Source of the DNA: an uncultured Solobacterium sp. | GTDB taxonomy: Bacteria > Bacillota_I > Bacilli_A > Erysipelotrichales > Erysipelotrichaceae | DNA: 53,858 nt | Direction of reading: 5' to 3' | Assembly (NCBI GenBank): GCA_938039295.1 | Contig: CALHUY010000075.1 | Location: 1-53,858 of the forward strand | In this document: piece by piece, positions 48,973 through 53,858 of the stretch | Position numbering within the stretch: the stretch's first letter is position 1 | How the letters are laid out: the number at the start of each line of letters is the position of its first letter | Made by a program: the position numbers and the translations under genes | The notes under the pieces: generated by a model | The model's input: only the letters and a program-made list of their open reading frames with translations | Told to the model about the DNA's origin: nothing | Databases searched by the model: none

Positions 48973-49620
48973 ATGAATCAATATATATTTGTATTAGAAA
49001 TATTAGGAACTGTAGCGTTTGCGATTTCGGGAGCACTTGTCGCAATGAAATCGAAGATGGACTTCTTTGGGGTTGTGATTATTGGAGTTATTACTGCAAC
49101 GTTTGGCGGAATTATGCGTGATATTGTACTAGGTAGTGTTCCTCCAAGTGCATTTTCCAATCCAGTGTATGTCGTTGTTGCTAGTATTACTTCTGTTATC
49201 GTATTCTTATTTGCATACTTCAATGTAAATACAAATAAGATTACGCAGAAAAATGCTTATAAGAATTTTTTGTTGATTGCTGATGCGATAGGATTAGGTG
49301 TGTTTACTGCAGTAGGTGTACGTGTCGCTTTCTTCTTACATCCAACATCGCATAGTTTCTTACTTGTATTCTGTGGTGTATTAACAGGTGTTGGTGGAGG
49401 TTTATTCCGTGATATCTGTGTCAATCAATTACCGCAAATCTTCCATACAGATGTATATGCAATCGCATCAATTATCGGTGCAATTCCATGCGCAATGTTA
49501 ATGCATGCAGGGAATATCTCACTAGGTATTTGGGTGGGAATTGGTGTGACAATCTTAGTAAGAGCACTGGCAATTTTACACAAATGGAGTTTGCCAGTTG
49601 CTAAGAATATTCATGACTAA
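48973..49620 (+). CDS. TRIC-type cation channel (UPF0126, YadS-like)
   Basis: A 215-residue membrane protein with seven helices made of two similar halves. Each half has the glycine-rich signature: FGGIMRDIVLGSVPP in the first and GVGGGLFRDICVNQLP in the second. Prokaryotic members form trimeric cation (K+) channels. Start supported by GAGGATGAT and a TGGTATAAT promoter. Its 3' end overlaps the convergent ArdC-like gene by 20 bp. Confidence 0.92.
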   Translation: MNQYIFVLEILGTVAFAISGALVAMKSKMDFFGVVIIGVITATFGGIMRDIVLGSVPPSAFSNPVYVVVASITSVIVFLFAYFNVNTNKITQKNAYKNFLLIADAIGLGVFTAVGVRVAFFLHPTSHSFLLVFCGVLTGVGGGLFRDICVNQLPQIFHTDVYAIASIIGAIPCAMLMHAGNISLGIWVGIGVTILVRALAILHKWSLPVAKNIHD

Positions 49621-50302
49621 GATACATGTAATTAATTGTATCGATTAAAAAAGTAGTTGTATAACGAATGACATTTAGGGCTTCTCTTAAATCGTGATTC
49701 GTTTTTTGTTTTGCCCAAAGCGTAATAGAAGAAAAGTTATATTCACTGACATCTATTCCATAGTAGAAACAGATACAGTAGAGTATACTCTTCATTTCGA
49801 TTTCACTTGAATAGTATTGTGAAAAACGTGATTTGATTAAATGATAAATATATCTTTGTAATGCATGTTTAATTTGTATCGTTATATCATCAGTTGTAAC
49901 CGAAAGGATAGTGTCAGTCGCAACTTTAGATGATAGAAAGATAATAGTCCTGCGTAATTGATTTAAGCTTATATCTATATGTTTAGGTATAAATTCTTTG
50001 CCAACTGTATGTGTGATATCAAAGACAGAACGTAATTGCTCGTTATTGTTACAATCTGATAGTAGTGAAATTGCAGTATAACCTCTGCGAACAGTACGGT
50101 GATATCTTTGCCAAGCTTTATAGGTTAAAACATATGTAGCAGTTGGACATTGTGTAAAGATTAAAATAATATTCTCGATTGATTCCTCATGGAAATAACA
50201 TAATTGTTTTAAGAATGTTAGATAGTTTCTGGGATAAAAGATGTTTATTAAATTCTCTTGGATCATATGTAAGAGTTGTATTTTTGTTAAAGATGTTTTC
50301 AT
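49601..50302 (-). CDS. ArdC/LtrC-like protein with a degraded metallopeptidase motif
   Basis: A 233-residue protein. Residues ~30-85 match the ArdC N-terminal ssDNA-binding domain: ENIILIFTQCPTATYVLTYKAWQRYHRTVRRGYTAISLL fits the pattern N-x-LLI-x-x-Q-P-x-A-T-x-V-x-x-Y-x-x-W-x-x-x-x-R-x-V-x-x-G. VFDITHTVG follows as in mobile-element LtrC proteins. The C-terminus (KSILYCICFYYGIDVSEYNF, then NVIRYTTTFLID) matches the helix after the protease site. The HExxH expected between them is replaced near HALQRYIYHLI, so the protease is probably dead. No element genes surround it. Start has GAGGT upstream. Confidence 0.68.
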   Translation of the reverse strand: MKTSLTKIQLLHMIQENLINIFYPRNYLTFLKQLCYFHEESIENIILIFTQCPTATYVLTYKAWQRYHRTVRRGYTAISLLSDCNNNEQLRSVFDITHTVGKEFIPKHIDISLNQLRRTIIFLSSKVATDTILSVTTDDITIQIKHALQRYIYHLIKSRFSQYYSSEIEMKSILYCICFYYGIDVSEYNFSSITLWAKQKTNHDLREALNVIRYTTTFLIDTINYMYLSHEYS

Positions 50303-50413
50303 AGGCTACCTCAAGACTATATACACAACATCTAAGTAAAAACCCTGTTATTGATATCTACTTGTTTTCGTTGAAAGCGTGATATAATAACAACGTCTAA
50401 TGGAGGTACTTAA

Positions 50414-50671
50414 ATGGAACAGTTAGAATTTAAATTTGATACACAGTTATTAATTGATGGACATGATTTAGATGAAGATGTCATAAATGACTATATTACA
50501 GACAATTTCCAAGGTGACTGCTTATTAGTTGTTGGTGATGATACTTTAATTAAGATTCATTATCATACAAATGAACCATGGAAAGTACTTGAATATGCAC
50601 AATCTATCGGTGACATCTACGATGTTGTTGTAGAGAATATGCAACGTCAAGAAGAAGGTTTAAAGGGATAA
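50414..50671 (+). CDS. Stand-alone FakA/YloV-like domain protein (85 aa)
   Basis: An 85-residue acidic protein resembling the segment of the fatty-acid kinase subunit FakA (YloV/DAK2 family) that follows its kinase domain: GDCLLVVGDDTLIKIHYHTNEPWKVLEYAQSIGDIYDVVVENMQRQ parallels the conserved GDSLVVVGDD-x-x-VKVHVHTN-x-PG pattern. The kinase and DegV-like parts are absent and no partner gene is adjacent. The ribosome site TGGAGG and a TGATATAAT promoter support expression. It may be a regulatory or ligand-binding stand-alone domain. Confidence 0.75.
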   Translation: MEQLEFKFDTQLLIDGHDLDEDVINDYITDNFQGDCLLVVGDDTLIKIHYHTNEPWKVLEYAQSIGDIYDVVVENMQRQEEGLKG

Positions 50672-50672
50672 A

Positions 50673-50698
50673 AAAACGAGGGTGTCCTCGTTTTTTTA
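50673..50698. terminator. Bidirectional terminator between the FakA-like gene and nnrD
   Basis: AAACGAGG / CCTCGTTT hairpin with A and T runs. Confidence 0.85.
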
Positions 50699-52159
50699 AT
50701 ATCCATTTTCATAGAAGAATTGATCGACTGCTGCGGGATAATCCTCTAGATTTATATGCATCTTAGAGTGATGTTCTACAAGCCTATCTGCAATATGACC
50801 ATGGAGCCATACACCCATACGTAGGCTTGTAAAGATATCACAATGATATGCAAGTAGTGCAGTTAGCATACCAGTAAGTAAATCGCCACTACCAGCTTGA
50901 GCTAAGGCTTCATTACCAGTTTGGTTAATATAACATTGACCATTTGGGGTTGCAATAATGGTATGTGCTGATTTTAATACAATATATACTTTTAATTCCT
51001 TTGCGTACTTTAAGGCATAATGCAAAGGATTGCGCATAACTTCCTCTTTTTCTAAGTGGAACAAGTCTGCAAATTCTCCAATATGTGGTGTTAGAATAAT
51101 CGGTGATTTTGCAAAGCGTAATTTCCATGTGTTGTATCGCAACATACGTATGCCTTCAGCATCTAATATCAAAGGAGCATGGCATCTTTGAATCATCAGA
51201 TCCAGACAGAATTCTTTCTCATACATTTGCGTGATACCACTACCAAAGGCTGCTGCACTAACATGTTCAATTGTTGAAGCCAGCTGTTGTTCAACATTGT
51301 GTGCAGAGAATGGATGGAATACTGGTGTTGTATGCTTTGTGGCAACGATAGGGTAGATACCATCAATACATCCTACCTCAATATATGGAAAACCCAGGGC
51401 TTTTGCGCCAGTGATATTTAGGCTGATTGCTCCAGCCATTCCATAGGAACCACCAACAAGTAATATCTTTCCGCTACTGCCTTTATGTGCAGTTTCTTTT
51501 CGTTTCGCAAGATTATGGAAGAAGAGAGTCTGATTCATCGTTAAAAAACTACTTTGCTTTGGATGTGGTATATCCAGTGGAATCAATTCTAACTTGTCAA
51601 ACAGATGATGATACTTCTGTAGTACATGGAAAGGCTTATAACAGTCTATCGCAAATGTGACTGTAGAATGTAATGCGAATGAATCATGCATGGCAGAATC
51701 ACATTCAGCACCAGAATTAATATCGATACTATAGATTGGCTTATTTGCATTCTGTATTTGCTTGAATACTACTCGCATATCTTCTGATAATTTACCATGA
51801 TAGCCAAAACCAAAAATACCATCAATGATAACATCACATTCCTTCAAGCATGTATCTAAGGCTGTCATAGGTTGAATGATTGAAAGTGGAACTTGTTTAT
51901 ATACCTTCATTGCATCAGGATTATTTGGAAGACCATTTACCAAGATCAACTTGATATGAAATTGTTTTAAATTGTTGATAAGCGCAAAACAATCGGCACC
52001 ATTATTACCATTTCCAGCCAGTACTAAAATATTAGATTTATCATCTAAATAAGGTAACAGATGGGTAGCTAATTTTTTGCCGACAAGATTGATTAAATCA
52101 AATGATGAAAGCCCAGATTTTTCTTCAATCTCAAGCATTTCTTTACGACTTACGATCAT
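50696..52159 (-). CDS. nnrD: Bifunctional NAD(P)H-hydrate repair enzyme Nnr
   Basis: A 487-residue fusion of epimerase and dehydratase. Residues ~1-205 are the YjeF_N epimerase (VLAGNGNNGADCFALINNL, DVIIDGIFGFG). Residues ~220-485 are the ADP-dependent dehydratase of the ribokinase fold (GSSGKILLVGGSYGMAGAISL; ILTPHIGEFADLF; the late NEALAQAGSGDLLTGMLTALLA with the GSGD catalytic motif). It repairs damaged NAD(P)HX. AAAGGA precedes the ATG. The N-terminal half is more diverged than usual (for example VSRKEMLEIEEKSG), but key Asn/Asp residues remain. Confidence 0.92.
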   Translation of the reverse strand: MIVSRKEMLEIEEKSGLSSFDLINLVGKKLATHLLPYLDDKSNILVLAGNGNNGADCFALINNLKQFHIKLILVNGLPNNPDAMKVYKQVPLSIIQPMTALDTCLKECDVIIDGIFGFGYHGKLSEDMRVVFKQIQNANKPIYSIDINSGAECDSAMHDSFALHSTVTFAIDCYKPFHVLQKYHHLFDKLELIPLDIPHPKQSSFLTMNQTLFFHNLAKRKETAHKGSSGKILLVGGSYGMAGAISLNITGAKALGFPYIEVGCIDGIYPIVATKHTTPVFHPFSAHNVEQQLASTIEHVSAAAFGSGITQMYEKEFCLDLMIQRCHAPLILDAEGIRMLRYNTWKLRFAKSPIILTPHIGEFADLFHLEKEEVMRNPLHYALKYAKELKVYIVLKSAHTIIATPNGQCYINQTGNEALAQAGSGDLLTGMLTALLAYHCDIFTSLRMGVWLHGHIADRLVEHHSKMHINLEDYPAAVDQFFYENGY

Positions 52160-52272
52160 GTTTCGTATCCTTTACAACCATATATTAACACTTACAGAAA
52201 TCTAATGTGAAAAATTATAATAAAATTATGATATAATTCGCATAAGCAGTAGAAAAAGGAGGATTTGCTAAC

Positions 52273-52797
52273 ATGCCAACAAAGAAAACTGTTAAAGACG
52301 TAGCAGAAGAAGTAGTTGAAAAGAAGGCTACCAAGAAGAAGGCTGCACCAGCAAAGAAGGCTGAAAAGAAGGAAGCTACTGAAAAGAAAGCTACAACTGC
52401 AAAGAAAGTAAAGAAGGAAACACCTGCAACTAAGACTGTTAAGAAAGAAACTACAAAGAAGAAGGTAGTTAAGAAGACAGCAAAGGCTAAGGCAGAAGAT
52501 TTAGATTTAAAGACAGTTAAAGATTACGAAGACGCAATTAACTGGAAGAAGGGTGAAGCGAAGGCTTTAGATTGGCTCTATATTGAATTAAGTGCTGACG
52601 CATTATTAACTCAATTTGAAGCTGGTAAGGACAACCTTAAGACCGTTTGCCAAGCATTATATAACTGCATGCTTGAAGGTGACTATTATATCGTTGAACC
52701 TACAGAAGATAACTGTGTATTAGGTACAGTTGCTGTACGTTTCTATTGCGATAACTTAAGTCCAGAACGTAAGAAAGTTTCTGAAGTAAATCAATAG
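52273..52797 (+). CDS. Basic H1-like N-terminal tail with an unknown C-terminal domain
   Basis: A 174-residue protein. Residues ~1-75 are almost only Lys, Ala, Thr, Glu and Val in KKxxxKK/AAPAKKA runs, like histone H1-type bacterial proteins (HC1/HctB-like) that bind nucleic acid. Residues ~76-174 form a folded-looking domain (YEDAINWKKGEAKALDWLYIEL...VCQALYNCMLEGDYYIVEPT...VLGTVAVRFYCDNLSPE) that I do not recognise. AAAAAGGAGG and a TGATATAAT promoter suggest strong expression. It is probably a DNA- or RNA-binding architectural protein. Confidence 0.72.
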   Translation: MPTKKTVKDVAEEVVEKKATKKKAAPAKKAEKKEATEKKATTAKKVKKETPATKTVKKETTKKKVVKKTAKAKAEDLDLKTVKDYEDAINWKKGEAKALDWLYIELSADALLTQFEAGKDNLKTVCQALYNCMLEGDYYIVEPTEDNCVLGTVAVRFYCDNLSPERKKVSEVNQ

Positions 52798-52805
52798 TAT
52801 AAAAC

Positions 52806-52836
52806 AAAGTCGAATTCTATGATTCGACTTTTATTT
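52806..52836. terminator. Bidirectional terminator after the H1-like gene
   Basis: AAAGTCGAAT / ATTCGACTTT hairpin with a T-rich tail; it also lies at the end of the convergent membrane gene. Confidence 0.75.
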
Positions 52837-53310
52837 TGTAAGTATATATGCATTAATCCAAAGGAATACAATCTCAGCTAAACCGGTAATCTTCATCTGT
52901 AAGATACAATCCAAAAAACAGAAGATACATGCCGCAAAAAATAACATTCGATACTGGAAAAACTGTGGCATATCTTTTATCAGAAATATATAGAGAACTA
53001 ACGTAGCATATGCAAAGATTAGATGCATGTTTTTGATGATAGTAGATTCAGTATAAGGGAATAGTAACGCAAGGATTGCAATGAAAAAGAATGCCATTCG
53101 TATATATTTGTTAGTGTATTCTTTGAATTTCCAAAAAAGATATAGCAGAGAAATCCCAGCAAGTAATAAGGGAAATATACGAATATTAGGTTTTGAAAGT
53201 AATACACTAATATTTGTTTCATAGCCTGCAAAAATTAGCCAAAGTAGAGTAAATACAATGGGAATAACTGGAAATATTAGATATTGAAAATACTTGTTTC
53301 TCATATTCAT
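52831..53310 (-). CDS. Hypothetical multi-helix membrane protein (159 aa)
   Basis: About five hydrophobic segments (residues ~10-27, 44-60, 71-86, 93-111 and 120-140). Short charged loops separate them (KFKEYTNKYIR, KDMPQFFQYR). No family recognised. It is divergent from the eetA-like gene (62-bp gap between starts) and convergent with the H1-like gene. A second start two codons in (MRNKYFQ) is possible. Confidence 0.6.
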   Translation of the reverse strand: MNMRNKYFQYLIFPVIPIVFTLLWLIFAGYETNISVLLSKPNIRIFPLLLAGISLLYLFWKFKEYTNKYIRMAFFFIAILALLFPYTESTIIKNMHLIFAYATLVLYIFLIKDMPQFFQYRMLFFAACIFCFLDCILQMKITGLAEIVFLWINAYILTK

Positions 53311-53354
53311 GTCGTTATTATAACAAACTTAGGTGCGATAAACTGGTCTAATCA

Positions 53355-53363
53355 TGTTATAAT
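53355..53363 (+). promoter_or_regulatory. Extended -10 promoter of the complete eetA-like gene
   Basis: TGT plus TATAAT with nine bases to the ATG at 53373, leaving at most a three-base leader and no ribosome site. Confidence 0.6.
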
Positions 53364-53372
53364 TTTGTCATT

Positions 53373-53831
53373 ATGAAGAAGAAAGAAATATATATCTTGA
53401 TCAGTATTATCTTAATTGCAGTGTTAGGTATTGTTGGTCTAAATATCGCTAAAAACAAAAAACCAACTCCAACTCCTACTTCAGAGCCAACTGCGGATAC
53501 AACTCCAACACCTAGTACAGATTCTAGTACACTAGGAATCCCATCTGAACAGCCAGTAGGAATTTGGGTAGGTATCGTTCATCGTGGTAAAGTTGTCCAG
53601 TGGTTTGATTCAGGTGTTGATGGAGAGTATGTTGTGACTGGTAATGTAGGTGAAGTACACGTTGAAGTAAAAGACAAAAAGTGGCATGTACGTGAAGTAG
53701 AATGTCCTAACCAGTTATGTGTAAAAATGGGTTGGGCAGATGAAAATAGCATTATTCCAATCACTTGTCTTCCAAATGATGTCTTTATTGGTTCCGCCAA
53801 TCTTTTATCTGAATATTTAGGTGTGAAATGA
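53373..53831 (+). CDS. eetA: NusG domain II protein, EetA-like (complete copy)
   Basis: A 152-residue protein. One N-terminal membrane anchor (residues ~7-25), a Pro/Thr-rich spacer (PTPTPTSEPTADTTPTPS), then the NusG_II domain from residue ~60 with GKVVQWFDSG and the three-Cys pattern CPNQLC ... CLPN. The domain therefore lies outside the membrane. It overlaps the next gene by four bases (ATGA), as in the copy at the left end. Its last 198 bases match the left-end copy with six synonymous changes and one A/V change. A leaderless promoter is likely. Role inferred as in the EetA of flavin-based extracellular electron transfer. Confidence 0.78.
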   Translation: MKKKEIYILISIILIAVLGIVGLNIAKNKKPTPTPTSEPTADTTPTPSTDSSTLGIPSEQPVGIWVGIVHRGKVVQWFDSGVDGEYVVTGNVGEVHVEVKDKKWHVREVECPNQLCVKMGWADENSIIPITCLPNDVFIGSANLLSEYLGVK

Positions 53832-53858
53832 GTATATCTAACACAAAGCGTTTTACGG
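53634..53858 (+). repeat. Imperfect terminal repeat (matches bases 1-225)
   Basis: All 225 bases align without gaps to 1-225 with seven differences (42, 65, 81, 114, 135, 147 and 174 in left-end numbering), all transitions. The match reaches both window edges exactly. Confidence 0.97.
53828..53858 (+). CDS. eetB: EetB-like Gx transporter gene (3' truncated by window edge)
   Basis: Only the first ten codons (MSISNTKRFT) are present. They are identical to the start of the gene at 195-704 and overlap the eetA stop in the same way, so this is the second copy or the same locus seen again. Confidence 0.75.
   Translation, partial: MSISNTKRFT

Noticed and set aside
1..53858. Reading the window as a closed 53.6-kb circular plasmid
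   Set aside because: The terminal match has seven differences, no replication or partition gene is present, and essential genes (ileS, metK, pgi, tRNAs) argue for a chromosome.

Overview
The window looks like chromosomal DNA of a low-GC Gram-positive bacterium (Bacillota). The evidence is the sepF-ylmH-divIVA-[T-box]-ileS order, strong Shine-Dalgarno sites, extended TGnTATAAT promoters, lipoprotein signal peptides, a type III glutamine synthetase and a T-box leader. An Erysipelotrichia-like organism is my best guess, inferred from gene content; no rRNA or marker comparison was possible. I see no phage, insertion sequence, rRNA or CRISPR array.

Layout. 1-704: tail of a NusG-domain-II protein (EetA-like) and an EetB/Gx-transporter gene. 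777-932: tRNA-Trp and tRNA-Glu on the minus strand. 1139-9376: housekeeping genes (uridine phosphorylase, MutY, DEAD-box helicase, FAD oxidoreductase, RluA-type pseudouridine synthase, M20 hydrolase). 9498-10136: seven tRNA genes. 10215-15754: a DUF3761-type lipoprotein, a degenerate PfkB protein coupled to a P-type ATPase, tRNA-Leu, a GNAT and a DUF554 protein. 15815-20718: a polyamine uptake operon (XRE-cupin regulator with a palindromic operator, then potABCD) with an unusually enlarged PotA. 20840-21001: two tRNAs. 21578-26163: division genes and T-box-controlled ileS. 26248-27543: metK behind a divergent SAM-riboswitch-like leader. 27603-35026: AI-2E-type exporter, glutamine synthetase III, NifU-like and PAP2-like proteins, GSP13, pgi and a MATE transporter. 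35056-42086: apbE divergent from an rnfCDGEA-X-B operon. 42168-53310: SAF-domain protein, tRNA-His, YgjP metallopeptidase, MscS, an ankyrin protein with an EF-G-like GTPase, tRNA-Leu, glutathione peroxidase, SSB, TRIC channel, an ArdC/LtrC-like relic, an orphan FakA-like domain, NnrD and an H1-like basic protein. 53373-53858: a second, full-length eetA and the start of eetB.

The most interesting system is the Rnf locus. RnfD carries two extra FMN-binding domains at its C-terminus and RnfG carries one extra. The last domain of each is encoded by a 333-bp segment identical at every base, including stop codon and downstream ribosome binding site. RnfB ends naturally after its N-terminal Fe-S motif, without the ferredoxin domains. 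A small NqrM-like Cys protein sits between rnfA and rnfB. ApbE, the enzyme that attaches FMN to such domains, is encoded next door, and EetA/EetB-like genes (families linked to flavin-based extracellular electron transfer) lie at both ends of the window. Together they suggest a membrane Rnf module whose flavins extend outside the membrane as an electron relay.

Other notable points are a non-identical 225-bp terminal repeat joining the two window ends (a duplication or an assembly effect), a group of genes with the -10 box only 6-9 nt before the start codon (probably leaderless), an IleRS whose HIGH motif reads HAGT, and an initiator tRNA with C33.
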